Positions 52,696 to 61,439 of a stretch of DNA of 64,000 nucleotides are shown piece after piece. The DNA lies in NCBI GenBank assembly GCA_016699815.1, contig CP065012.1:1550001-1614000 (forward strand). Direction: 5' to 3'. The position numbers and the translations under genes are program-made. Each line of letters opens with the position of its first letter. The stretch's first letter is position 1. The notes under the pieces were generated by a model, which ran no database searches, was not told the DNA's origin, and was given only the letters and a program-made list of their open reading frames with translations. Source of the stretch: Chitinophagaceae bacterium. GTDB taxonomy: Bacteria > Bacteroidota > Bacteroidia > Chitinophagales > Chitinophagaceae.

Positions 52696-53937
52696 ATGAT
52701 AAATTTTGAACGGTTTATTTTAAGTAATGGCCTGCGCCTTTTGGTGCACACCGATAAAAGTACGCCTATGGCTGTTGTTAATGTGTTATATGATGTAGGC
52801 GCAAAAGATGAAAATCCACACAAAACGGGATTTGCCCATTTATTTGAACACCTCATGTTTGGAGGCAGTATAAACATCCCTGTTTATGATGAGCCTTTGC
52901 AGCAGGCAGGCGGGGAAAATAATGCCTTCACTACAAATGATTTTACCAATTATTTTTGCCAGTTGCCGGCAGAAAATATTGAAACTGCTTTTTGGCTGGA
53001 AAGCGACCGTATGCTAAGCCTTGCTTTCAGCAAAAAAAGCCTGGAGGTACAAAGAAAAGTGGTATGCGAAGAGTTTAAAGAAAACTATATCAATAAACCT
53101 TATGGCGATGTGTGGCATAAACTTAGGGAACTGGCTTACAGTACACATCCCTATCGCTGGATGACCATTGGAAAAGAATTAAAACATGTAGAAGACGCTT
53201 CGCTTGAAGACGTAAAAGGATTTTTTCATAAATTTTATACGCCGGCCAATGCCATTTTAGTAGTGGCAGGCAATGTTGATGTAGTGCAGGTAAAGCTGCT
53301 TGCAGAAAAATGGTTTGGCCCGATTCCCAACGGCGAAAAATATGAACGGAAATTACCTGTAGAACCTCCGCAAACAGCCCCAAGAAAGCTGGAAGTAAAG
53401 GCAGATGTGCCTTTGGATGCAATTTATAAATGCTGGCATATATACCCAAGGCTCGATGATAAATATTATACAGCCGATTTAATTACCGATGTTTTGGGTG
53501 GCGGCGCATCATCGAGGTTGTTTAATGCATTGGTTAAAGATAAAAAGCTTTTCAGCAATATTAATTGCTACCACCTGGGCAGCACCGATGCAGGCCTTTT
53601 GGTTATAGACGGAAAACTGGTAAAAGGAGTGGAAATGAAAATTGCAGAAGCCGCTATTGATGAGGAAATAATGAAATTATTAGAGAAAGGTGTGTCAGAG
53701 ACAGAATTGGAAAAAGTGAAAAACAAAACAGAAAGCGCAATGGTATTTGAAGATATTGGCCTTGCCAACAGGGCTTCCAGCATTGCTATTTATGAATTAC
53801 TGGGTGATGCTTCGCTGGTAAATACCGAATTGGATAAATATAAAGCAGTAACCACAGCATCTATTGCAATGGTAAGCAAAGAAATTTTTAATGAAAATAA
53901 CTGCAGCACATTATATTACCTTTCTAAAACCATTTAA
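52696..53937 (+). CDS. M16 zinc peptidase, catalytic subunit
   Basis: A 413-residue M16B-type (mitochondrial processing peptidase-like) peptidase. The inverted zinc motif HLFEH is at residues 48-52 and the third ligand Glu is in the EEFKENYIN helix about 75 residues later. No signal peptide is visible from the ATG at 52696, so it is cytoplasmic as called. It pairs with the next gene, which lacks the zinc motif; in this family such pairs form an active heterodimer chamber for peptides. Confidence 0.92.
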   Translation: MINFERFILSNGLRLLVHTDKSTPMAVVNVLYDVGAKDENPHKTGFAHLFEHLMFGGSINIPVYDEPLQQAGGENNAFTTNDFTNYFCQLPAENIETAFWLESDRMLSLAFSKKSLEVQRKVVCEEFKENYINKPYGDVWHKLRELAYSTHPYRWMTIGKELKHVEDASLEDVKGFFHKFYTPANAILVVAGNVDVVQVKLLAEKWFGPIPNGEKYERKLPVEPPQTAPRKLEVKADVPLDAIYKCWHIYPRLDDKYYTADLITDVLGGGASSRLFNALVKDKKLFSNINCYHLGSTDAGLLVIDGKLVKGVEMKIAEAAIDEEIMKLLEKGVSETELEKVKNKTESAMVFEDIGLANRASSIAIYELLGDASLVNTELDKYKAVTTASIAMVSKEIFNENNCSTLYYLSKTI

Positions 53938-53945
53938 AATATTTG

Positions 53946-55223
53946 ATGAACAGGAAATCAGCACCCAAAATTACCGAAGCGGTAAATTTTACTTTAAATC
54001 TTAAACCTTACGAAACCCTGGTACTGGATAACGGCGTAAAGGTGTATGCCATAAATGAAGGGCCACAGGATATCATACAAATTGAAATTGTTTTTTCGGC
54101 AGGCAACTGGTTCGAAAATAAAAACGGTATTGCAGGAGCAACTAATTTTATGCTCAAAAACGGCACGACTCAAAAAACAGCATTGCAAATAAACGAGGCT
54201 TTTGAGTACTATGGCACTTTTTGTAGCAGGCATTGTTATAACGAAACCGCCACACTTAGCCTTCATACCCTTACTAAATACCTCCATCATTTGCTTCCGG
54301 TTATGCAGGAGCTTATCAGTGATTCGGTTTTTCCGGAAAATGAGCTTGAATTGTTTAAACAGAACTCACTGCAAAAATTAACAGTGAATTTACGTAATGC
54401 CGAATTTGTTGCCGGGAGGTTAATTGACAGTTATGTTTATGGAGAAAACCACCCTTATGGTATTTACACCCGGCCAGATACCTTAGAGCAATTAACAGTA
54501 GAAGAACTAAAATTGTTCTACAATCAATATTATCTTAATGGGGAAGCTGTACTTTTTGTTTCTGGAAATTTGCCGGAAAAGATATTTGAATTACTCAACA
54601 ACAATTTTGGTAAGCTCAGTTTAAAACCCGCAACCTTTCATTATCCTGCTAAAGTGGCGACACCTTCAATAGTAAAAAAATACCGTATAGAAAACGATAA
54701 AACATCGGTGCAAGGAGCAATTAGGCTGGCACAGCCTTTCCCCAACAGGCACCACCCCGACTTTAAAAAAGTTATGTTGCTTAATTGCCTGTTCGGTGGC
54801 TTTTTTGGCTCCAGGTTAATGAGTAATATCAGGGAAGATAAAGGCTTTACTTACGGTATTTACAGTTATATACAAAACCATTTGCAGCAAAGTGCGTGGC
54901 TTATCAGTACCGAAGCAGGCAAAGATGTTTGCGAAGCAACCATTAGCGAAGTGTATAAGGAAATGAAGGCGCTCACACAAAAGCACGTAGGTAAAGATGA
55001 ATTGTTGCTGGTAAAAAATTATATGATGGGTACCATACTTGGCGATCTCAATGGCCCTTTTCAAATAATGGGCAGATGGAAAAATATTATACTCAACCAA
55101 CTGGATGAAACCTATTTTTATGATTCTGTAAAAGCCATAAAGGAAACCACTGCCGAAGAACTCATGGAACTTTCAAAAAAATATTTAAGCCCCGAACAAT
55201 TTTATGAGTTGGTTGTATATTAG
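53946..55223 (+). CDS. M16 peptidase, non-catalytic partner
   Basis: A 425-residue M16 homologue. The position of the HxxEH motif reads GATNFMLKNGT, so the zinc site is lost. The R/Y pair motif near the C-terminus is kept (DKGFTYGIYSYI), which helps bind substrate for the catalytic partner. It starts 8 bases after the active subunit; the ATG at 53946 is used in place of the adjacent TTG. Together they resemble the Bacteroidota and Sphingomonas two-subunit M16B enzymes. Confidence 0.9.
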   Translation: MNRKSAPKITEAVNFTLNLKPYETLVLDNGVKVYAINEGPQDIIQIEIVFSAGNWFENKNGIAGATNFMLKNGTTQKTALQINEAFEYYGTFCSRHCYNETATLSLHTLTKYLHHLLPVMQELISDSVFPENELELFKQNSLQKLTVNLRNAEFVAGRLIDSYVYGENHPYGIYTRPDTLEQLTVEELKLFYNQYYLNGEAVLFVSGNLPEKIFELLNNNFGKLSLKPATFHYPAKVATPSIVKKYRIENDKTSVQGAIRLAQPFPNRHHPDFKKVMLLNCLFGGFFGSRLMSNIREDKGFTYGIYSYIQNHLQQSAWLISTEAGKDVCEATISEVYKEMKALTQKHVGKDELLLVKNYMMGTILGDLNGPFQIMGRWKNIILNQLDETYFYDSVKAIKETTAEELMELSKKYLSPEQFYELVVY

Positions 55224-55257
55224 GTTAATGTACCTTTGAGTTACCAGCACAACAAAA

Positions 55258-55605
55258 ATGAATTTTTTAATAAAACTATTAATTACCGCAGGCGTTTCTT
55301 ACCTGTTGCCTCAGTTGCTTTCCGGCATACATGTGGATAGTTTTAAGGCGGCTGTTTTATTCGCCCTTTTGCTGGGTATATTAAATGTACTGGTAAAACC
55401 TATTTTTATAATACTCACTTTGCCCGCAACTATACTTACGCTGGGTTTGTTTTTACTGGTTATAAATGCCGTTATGGTAATGCTGTCTGCAAAGTTTATA
55501 TCCGGCTTTCATGTAGATGGCTTTTGGTGGGCACTGCTTTTCAGTATTTGCCTTTCGTTAATTACTTCGTTCCTGCACTCTGTTATTGACAACCCACGAA
55601 AATAA
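55258..55605 (+). CDS. Phage_holin_4_2-type membrane protein
   Basis: A 115-residue protein with four membrane helices and the family motifs GILNVLVKPI, TLPATILTLGLF and FWWALLFSICLSLITSFL. Despite the family name this is a chromosomal membrane protein common in Bacteroidota; no phage genes are nearby. Function unknown. It follows the M16 pair by 34 bases and may be in the same transcript. Confidence 0.85.
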   Translation: MNFLIKLLITAGVSYLLPQLLSGIHVDSFKAAVLFALLLGILNVLVKPIFIILTLPATILTLGLFLLVINAVMVMLSAKFISGFHVDGFWWALLFSICLSLITSFLHSVIDNPRK

Positions 55606-55684
55606 TTTTTAATTCTAACCCGTAAATTGAAGACGATGTTGAACTACAAGTCCATTTTTGGGTTTGTATAAATTTTTTTTTAAA

Positions 55685-56092
55685 ATGAGAAAAAATCAAA
55701 CAAGGGCAATCGTTATTTGCCTTGCATTGCTGGGCATGCTTACTGTTTTTGCAGGTGGTTCTGTGCTGTTTGATTTATTTGATATGAGGGAAAGAGAAGG
55801 TAATTATATACTGTATATCGTTTGGGCAAATTTTATCTGCGGCTTTATTTATCTTATTGCTGCTTACGGGATATTAAAAAAGCAACGTTGGGCAGCATAT
55901 CTTCTTTTCCTGGCTTCTGCTTTACTACTGCTGGTATTTTCCGAGCTGATTATACATATTAATAGAGGTGGATTGTATGAAACAAAAACGGTATATGCAA
56001 TGAGTTTTAGAACAGCTGCTACCATTTTGTTTTCTATTTTAAGCTATTTGATCTTAGTAAAAAAAAGCCATAAAAACCAGCGGGATAACTAA
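55685..56092 (+). CDS. Four-helix membrane protein
   Basis: A 135-residue hypothetical membrane protein with helices at about residues 8-30, 42-64, 68-92 and 108-128, and a basic C-terminal tail. No family recognised. The start at ATG 55685 is preferred over an in-frame TTG at 55658. It precedes the norCB genes but is separated from them by an inverted repeat and a promoter-like box. Confidence 0.6.
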   Translation: MRKNQTRAIVICLALLGMLTVFAGGSVLFDLFDMREREGNYILYIVWANFICGFIYLIAAYGILKKQRWAAYLLFLASALLLLVFSELIIHINRGGLYETKTVYAMSFRTAATILFSILSYLILVKKSHKNQRDN

Positions 56093-56099
56093 TTTCCAA

Positions 56100-56151
56100 T
56101 TGTAGCGTAATGTATAAAATTTGGATGATTTTTTAAAAACCGGCGCTACAA
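56100..56151 (+). repeat. Inverted repeat upstream of norC
   Basis: TTGTAGCG (56100-56107) and CGCTACAA (56144-56151), perfect 8-base arms with a 36-base centre. Located between the membrane-protein gene and the norC promoter box. No T-run follows the right arm, so an operator for a norCB regulator is possible; a weak long-loop terminator is the alternative. Confidence 0.4.
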
Positions 56152-56173
56152 ATTAATAAAAGATAAAAATGTC

Positions 56174-56181
56174 TATATTTG
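56174..56181 (+). promoter_or_regulatory. Likely -7 element of norCB
   Basis: TATATTTG followed by C, a full match to TAnnTTTG, 104 bases before the norC start. No TTTG lies at the usual -33 distance, which would fit a promoter that needs an activator. Confidence 0.5.
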
Positions 56182-56284
56182 CATTTATGCGGTAGTAAGA
56201 ATCTGTAAAGCCGTTCTAATACAGGGCAGATACTGCTGTTTAAAATATTAAGTTGCCAAACTAAATGGGAAGAAAAGTATTTTT

Positions 56285-56686
56285 ATGATGACGGACAGGC
56301 CCAAAAAGCTCATAGCTTTTTTATTGATTTTCTCTTTTATTATTTACACCATTTGCATTTATTTTAATTTTTCCCAAACAAATGTTCGCATAAACGCTCC
56401 TGCACAGGAAGGCAAGCTGGTATGGCAGCAATATGGCTGTAACTCCTGTCACCAGGTATATGGTCTGGGGGGCTATTTGGGCCCTGATTTAACGAATGTA
56501 TATTCAAAAGGAGGATCAGGGTATATTAAAGCATTCCTAAAATCGGGAACTGAGGTTATGCCTAAATTTCAATTAACCGAAAATGAAATGAACAATTTGG
56601 CGGCCTATCTTAAGGTTGTGGACTCTTCAGGTAAGAGTAGCCCCCATTTGTTTAAAATAAATTACGATGGCACCATTCAGCAATAA
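56285..56686 (+). CDS. norC: NorC-like membrane cytochrome c
   Basis: A 133-residue membrane-anchored c-type cytochrome, the small subunit of nitric oxide reductase that passes electrons to NorB. It has one N-terminal membrane anchor (about residues 8-28), the heme motif CNSCH at residues 52-56 preceded by GKLVWQQYG and followed by GLGGYLGPDLTNVY (the NorC signature), and the axial Met in EVMPKF. The stop overlaps the start of norB by 20 bases, so the two are translationally coupled. Confidence 0.9.
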   Translation: MMTDRPKKLIAFLLIFSFIIYTICIYFNFSQTNVRINAPAQEGKLVWQQYGCNSCHQVYGLGGYLGPDLTNVYSKGGSGYIKAFLKSGTEVMPKFQLTENEMNNLAAYLKVVDSSGKSSPHLFKINYDGTIQQ

Positions 56687-58028
56687 ACAAGATATTATAC
56701 TACGCAACTTTTTAATTACTGTTTTATGCCTGCTGTTTTTGGGTATGTTTTTTGGCTTAACTGGCGCTTTACAATACTTGTCGCCCGGTTTTTTGAAAAA
56801 TTACTTATCGTTTGAAAGAGTAAGGCCGCTGCACGTTTCTTCTGTGGTTTTTTGGATAATCTTTGGTGCTGCCTGTTGTGTTTTAACGTATGTAAAAGAG
56901 TATGTAGCAGGCAGTTTATTTTCATGGAAAATATTAAAGCTTGCATATGTTATTTTTTTATTTTCTACCATTATTATTTTAAGCTCTTATGTTTACGGCA
57001 TTTTTGGCGGCAGGGAATACTGGGAGTTTAATCCTGTATTAGCTATTCCCGTTACAATAGTATGGGTATTATTACTGATCATCTTTGTAAAGTCAATTAA
57101 AACTTTTAAAAAGCAGCCTGTATATATCTGGATGTGGCTAACTGGTTTTTGCTTTTTTTTATTTACCTACCTCGAATCTAATTTATGGCTTATTCCTTTT
57201 TTTAGGAACAATGTTGTTTATGAATTAACGGTTCAATGGAAATCTTATGGCGCCATGGTGGGCTCATGGAATATGTTGATTTATGGCTGCGGTATTTATT
57301 TAATGGATAAAATTTCAGGCACTAAAGAATATGGCTTTTCTAAAACGGCATTTGCTATTTATTTTTTAGGGCTGTTTAATTTAATGTTTAACTGGGGCCA
57401 CCATATTTATACTTTGCCTACTCATAGCCTTATAAAAAACATTGCGTATGTAGTAAGTATGACAGAGCTTATATTGTTTGTCCGTATTATCTATCTCTGG
57501 AAATCATCTTTAAGTACGGCATTAAAACATTTTCATTATTTGCCGTATAAATTTTTAATGGCAGCCGATATTTGGATTTTCCTCACCCTGGCATTGGCCA
57601 TTCCCATGTCCATTCCTGCCGTAAATATTTATACGCATGGCACGCATGTTACGGTTGGCCATACCATGGGAGCTACTATTGGTATCAATACCATGTTGCT
57701 TTTCGCTTTTATTTTCGATATTATTTGGAAAGAAAAAATAATTGCACCTGAAAAAATAAAAAACTTTAACCTGGTTTATTGGATAGCTAATGGCGCTTTG
57801 CTCAGCTTTTGGCTTGCGCTGGTAATTGCCGGATTTTTAAAAGGCCACTGGCAAATGCATCCAGCATCGGTTCCCTTTTCTGCAATGATGTCAAGCTTAA
57901 AACCTTTTTTTATAATTTTTTTTATTGCGGGCAGTTTATTGTTTTTAAGTTTATCGGTATTTATTTTCGTGGCGGTATCTGCATTAGTAAAAATGAAACC
58001 GCAAGCAACACCACAAGCTGCTACTTAA
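56667..58028 (+). CDS. norB: NorB-like nitric oxide reductase large subunit
   Basis: A 453-residue, 12-helix heme-copper-oxidase-superfamily protein that would reduce NO to N2O with electrons from NorC. Low-spin heme His56 sits in RPLHVSSVVFW, GGREYWEF is present in the loop after helix 3, and the FeB pair is His245-His246 in WGHHIYT. In helix 10 the motif is GHTMGATIGINTM: His332 is kept, but the second His of the canonical HxH is Met334. The helix-6 segment that in Pseudomonas NorB carries the third FeB His and the Glu (HLWVEGVWE) reads YELTVQWKSYGAM with no His. It belongs to a Bacteroidota-type branch; NO reductase is the best guess from the norC partner, but the ligand set deserves a check. 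Confidence 0.82.
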   Translation: MAPFSNKQDIILRNFLITVLCLLFLGMFFGLTGALQYLSPGFLKNYLSFERVRPLHVSSVVFWIIFGAACCVLTYVKEYVAGSLFSWKILKLAYVIFLFSTIIILSSYVYGIFGGREYWEFNPVLAIPVTIVWVLLLIIFVKSIKTFKKQPVYIWMWLTGFCFFLFTYLESNLWLIPFFRNNVVYELTVQWKSYGAMVGSWNMLIYGCGIYLMDKISGTKEYGFSKTAFAIYFLGLFNLMFNWGHHIYTLPTHSLIKNIAYVVSMTELILFVRIIYLWKSSLSTALKHFHYLPYKFLMAADIWIFLTLALAIPMSIPAVNIYTHGTHVTVGHTMGATIGINTMLLFAFIFDIIWKEKIIAPEKIKNFNLVYWIANGALLSFWLALVIAGFLKGHWQMHPASVPFSAMMSSLKPFFIIFFIAGSLLFLSLSVFIFVAVSALVKMKPQATPQAAT

Positions 58029-58072
58029 TATTTATTAAGAAAATTAATGAAAACCCGGTTACAGAAAATTGT

Positions 58073-58504
58073 TTACAAAGCATTTCCCCATTCAGCATAG
58101 GAGTCGGCTGTTTCAAAAAGTTTTAGTTTTAAAAGTTGTAATTCCCCTGGAAAATGCATTTGTAACTGCTGCCTTATAAAGAGCAAAATATTTTCAACAG
58201 ACGGTTCCATTTCCCATATCAGTAAATTTTCAGCAGCCATAAAAGCGGGGTTTGTATTTAAATAGGTTCCTGACAATACCAGTTGATGGTCGAGCTTTTG
58301 GAGTATGAGGTCATCAACAATTTTTTTCAAATCTTTAAAATCAAAAATAAGGCCGGGTGCTGGCAAATAACCCTGCTTGTTGACGCTGCTGGTTACGGTA
58401 ACGTGTAATACATAAGAGTGCCCGTGAATATTTTTGCATTTTCCGGCGTAGCCATATAATGCATGGGCCATTTCAAAGCGGAATATTTTTGTTACACTTA
58501 GCAT
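58073..58504 (-). CDS. queD: 6-carboxytetrahydropterin synthase (QueD family)
   Basis: A 143-residue PTPS/QueD-family enzyme that makes 6-carboxy-tetrahydropterin for queuosine. Zinc ligands His14 (EMAHAL), His27 and His29 (NIHGHSY) and the catalytic Cys23 are all visible, as is the C-terminal Glu in LFETADSYAEW that holds the pterin. No other queuosine genes are next to it. 6-pyruvoyl-tetrahydropterin synthase is the alternative. It ends 45 bases from the convergent norB. Confidence 0.9.
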   Translation of the reverse strand: MLSVTKIFRFEMAHALYGYAGKCKNIHGHSYVLHVTVTSSVNKQGYLPAPGLIFDFKDLKKIVDDLILQKLDHQLVLSGTYLNTNPAFMAAENLLIWEMEPSVENILLFIRQQLQMHFPGELQLLKLKLFETADSYAEWGNAL

Positions 58505-58678
58505 TTATGGGCCAATTTAAATTGGTTCAATTGAGCTGCAAAATTAAAGATTAAAAGACGGAATTTAAACATATAATTTTTTGATTTTATCTTTTGCTTT
58601 TTGGCTAAAAACCAGGTTTTGGTTTCTGCCAAATAAATCTTTCCTTGTTCATTTCATTATTAAAACTGAAATTGCAAC

Positions 58679-60721
58679 ATGCAGTTTTTAAAACAAGATT
58701 TATCGGCTGAAAAGCTCATAGAATTATACAAGCAACTGGTTCTTCCCCGTTTAATAGAAGAAAAAATGCTGGTATTGCTCCGGCAGGGAAAAATAAGTAA
58801 ATGGTTCAGCGGAATTGGCCAGGAAGCTATAGCAGCAGGCGCTACGGCAGCTTTGCAGCCCGATGAGTGGATAATGCCTTTGCACAGGAACCTGGCTGTT
58901 TTTACCGGCCGCAACATGCCTTTATCTAAATTATTTATGCAATGGCAGGGCAATAAGGACGGGTACAGCAAAGGCAGGGAACGCAGCTTTCATTTTGGCA
59001 GTAAAGAACATCATGTGTGCGGAATGATAAGCCATCTTGGCCCGCAACTTGCCATTGCAGATGGTGTTGCACTTGCCTATAAATTACAAAAAGCCAATAA
59101 AGTTGCTTTGGCATTTACCGGCGATGGCGGTACCAGCGAAGGGGATTTTCATGAAGCACTAAATATAGCAGCAGTATGGGATTTGCCGGTAATTTTTATT
59201 ATTGAAAATAACGGCTATGGCTTAAGCACACCGGTAAATGAGCAATACCGGTGTAAAAATCTAGTGGATAAAGCTGCCGGTTATGGAATAGATGGCGTAC
59301 AAATTGACGGCAATAATATTCTTACGGTTTATGATACTATTAAAGGCGTAAGGGAGTATTGTATCAAAAATCAAAAACCGTACTTAATTGAATGTATTAC
59401 ATTTCGGATGCGTGGGCACGAGGAAGCCAGCGGCGTAAAATATGTTCCCAAAGAACTATTTGAACTATGGGAAAAAAAAGACCCGGTAAAAAACTATGAA
59501 AACTGGCTTATTGAAGAAAAAATTTTATTGGAACCGCAGGTGAACGATATTAAAACAAAAGCCAAAGAGTATATAGAAAGGGAATTACAAGCTGCTTATA
59601 ATGCCGCAGCTTTGCATCCCAATACTACAGAAGAAGTAAACGATGTTTATGCCAAAAGAAAAGGCCCGGTTTTTTATAATATTCCAGCAAGTCAGCAGGC
59701 TGGCGGTAGCCGATTTTCAAAACTCAGGCTTTCAGAAAACGACCATCAACCCAAAGCACAGGAAAAACGTTTTATAGAAGCCATAAGTGAAGGACTAAAA
59801 CAAAGTATGCAGCAGCATGATAATTTAATATTAATGGGGCAGGATATTGCAGAGTATGGCGGCGCATTTAAAGTTACCGAAGGATTTGTAAATGAATTTG
59901 GAAAAGAAAGGGTACGCAATACACCACTTTGCGAAAGTGCAATTGTAGGCGCTGCATTGGGCTTAAGCCTTGAAGGGTATAAAGCAATGATGGAAATGCA
60001 ATTTGCCGATTTTGTAACCGTTGGGTTCAACCAAATTATCAATAACCTGGCAAAAATACATTATCGCTGGAGCCAAAATGCCGATGTAGTAATCAGGATG
60101 CCCACCGGCGGCGGCGTGGGCGCTGGCCCTTTTCACAGCCAAAGTAATGAAGCATGGTTTGTACATTGCCCGGGATTAAAAGTTGTGTATCCTTCTACCG
60201 CATACGATGCAAAGGGCTTGTTGATAGCAGCCATTAATGATCCCAATCCTGTACTATTTTTTGAACATAAAGCATTATACAGGAGCATTAGTGGCCAGGT
60301 GCCGGAAGAATATTATGAAGTGGAAATTGGCAAAGCCAAACATGTAAAGGAAGGACAAGATATTTCTATTATTACTTATGGTGCAGGTGTACACTGGGCA
60401 ATAGAATATGCCGAAAAAAACAAAAAAATTTCTGTTGATATTGTTGACCTGCGCAGCTTGCTGCCACTGGATTACGATGCTTTGCAACAAGCAGTAAGCA
60501 GAACGGGTAAAATACTGGTGCTGCATGAAGATACTTTAACAGGTGGTATTGGCGGAGAAATAGCCGCTTGGATAAGCGAACATTGTTTTGATAAACTGGA
60601 TGCACCGGTTATGCGTTGTGCCAGCCTGGATACCCCCATTCCTTTTAACCTTGACCTGGAGAAAAATTTTATGGCCTATTCAAGGCTTGGCCAAAAAATT
60701 GAACAACTCATGAGTTACTAA
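58679..60721 (+). CDS. Fused 2-oxoacid dehydrogenase E1 (alpha + beta)
   Basis: A 680-residue thiamine-diphosphate enzyme in which the E1 alpha and beta subunits of a branched-chain or pyruvate-type dehydrogenase are one chain. The alpha part (to about residue 320) has the ThDP motif GDG at 148-150 ending in ENN (176-178), and RMRGHEE. The beta part (about 355-680) has GQDIAEYGGAFKVTEG, the Glu-bearing NTPLCESAIVG and LHEDTLTGGIGGEIAA. Such fusions are frequent in Bacteroidota and feed acyl groups to an E2 coded elsewhere. Substrate class (branched-chain oxoacids most likely) cannot be fixed from the sequence. Confidence 0.92.
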   Translation: MQFLKQDLSAEKLIELYKQLVLPRLIEEKMLVLLRQGKISKWFSGIGQEAIAAGATAALQPDEWIMPLHRNLAVFTGRNMPLSKLFMQWQGNKDGYSKGRERSFHFGSKEHHVCGMISHLGPQLAIADGVALAYKLQKANKVALAFTGDGGTSEGDFHEALNIAAVWDLPVIFIIENNGYGLSTPVNEQYRCKNLVDKAAGYGIDGVQIDGNNILTVYDTIKGVREYCIKNQKPYLIECITFRMRGHEEASGVKYVPKELFELWEKKDPVKNYENWLIEEKILLEPQVNDIKTKAKEYIERELQAAYNAAALHPNTTEEVNDVYAKRKGPVFYNIPASQQAGGSRFSKLRLSENDHQPKAQEKRFIEAISEGLKQSMQQHDNLILMGQDIAEYGGAFKVTEGFVNEFGKERVRNTPLCESAIVGAALGLSLEGYKAMMEMQFADFVTVGFNQIINNLAKIHYRWSQNADVVIRMPTGGGVGAGPFHSQSNEAWFVHCPGLKVVYPSTAYDAKGLLIAAINDPNPVLFFEHKALYRSISGQVPEEYYEVEIGKAKHVKEGQDISIITYGAGVHWAIEYAEKNKKISVDIVDLRSLLPLDYDALQQAVSRTGKILVLHEDTLTGGIGGEIAAWISEHCFDKLDAPVMRCASLDTPIPFNLDLEKNFMAYSRLGQKIEQLMSY

Positions 60722-60729
60722 ACAAAAAT

Positions 60730-61338
60730 TTACACCTCAAAAATCCCTTCACCCTGCCTTATTACCTGCCAGTTATCTGTGGTACAATCAACCACCGTAG
60801 AAGGATTGATACCGCCAATGCCACCATCAATAACATAATCTACTTTGTCACCAAAAATCTCATTAATAATTTCCGGGTCGGTATAGTCTTCTACCCTTTC
60901 GCCGGGCAACGAAGCGCTTAAAACCGGGTGGCCTATGGTTTTCAGCATTTGCTGGCATATTTCATTATCGGGCACTCTTAGCCCAATGGTGGACCGCTTG
61001 CTTTGAATAAACCTGGGCACCACTTTACTAGCAGGCAATATAAAAGTAAATGGCCCCGGAAGATAAGATTTCAGCATTCGGTAAAGTGGTGTGTTGATGC
61101 TTTTGGTATATTCACTCAGGTGGCTCAAATCATTGCACAAAAAGGTCATTAAATGTTTTTTAGGGTCGGCATTTTTTATTTTGGCAATACGTTCAATGGC
61201 TTTGTGTTCAAAAATAGTACAGCCAATTCCATATACACTGTCTGTAGGGTATATTACCACACCGCCATTCAGCAGGCAATCGGCTACCTGCTGTATCAAT
61301 CTGGGCTGGGGGTTTTGTGGGTGTATCCTTAATAACAT
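60730..61338 (-). CDS. YciO-type YrdC-domain protein
   Basis: A 202-residue YrdC/Sua5-domain protein. The N-terminus (IHPQNPQPRLI, then GGVVIYPTDSVYGIGC) and KRSTIGLRVPDN, SASLPG and VVDCT match YciO more than E. coli TsaC. The family makes threonylcarbamoyl-AMP for the t6A modification of tRNA or has related nucleotide-binding activity. It may be the organism's only TsaC or a second paralogue. The ATG at 61338 is preferred over the upstream TTG at 61377. It ends 8 bases from the convergent E1 gene. Confidence 0.85.
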   Translation of the reverse strand: MLLRIHPQNPQPRLIQQVADCLLNGGVVIYPTDSVYGIGCTIFEHKAIERIAKIKNADPKKHLMTFLCNDLSHLSEYTKSINTPLYRMLKSYLPGPFTFILPASKVVPRFIQSKRSTIGLRVPDNEICQQMLKTIGHPVLSASLPGERVEDYTDPEIINEIFGDKVDYVIDGGIGGINPSTVVDCTTDNWQVIRQGEGIFEV

Positions 61339-61393
61339 TAAAACTATTGAGGTGAGGATAAGTAAAACACAAGGCAATTTAAATTTTATCCTC

Positions 61394-61401
61394 TACTTTT
61401 G
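61394..61401 (+). promoter_or_regulatory. Likely -7 element of PfkB kinase gene
   Basis: TACTTTTG followed by C, 38 bases before the ATG at 61440. It matches TAnnTTTG fully. The -33 region is AT-rich without a clear TTTG. Confidence 0.55.
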
Positions 61402-61439
61402 CAGCGTTTTTTAATTTTTATACTAATACGTTAAGCAAT

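Noticed and set aside
55258..55605. Holin as a sign of a prophage
   Set aside because: This holin-named family is chromosomal in Bacteroidota and there are no phage structural, integrase or lysin genes near it.
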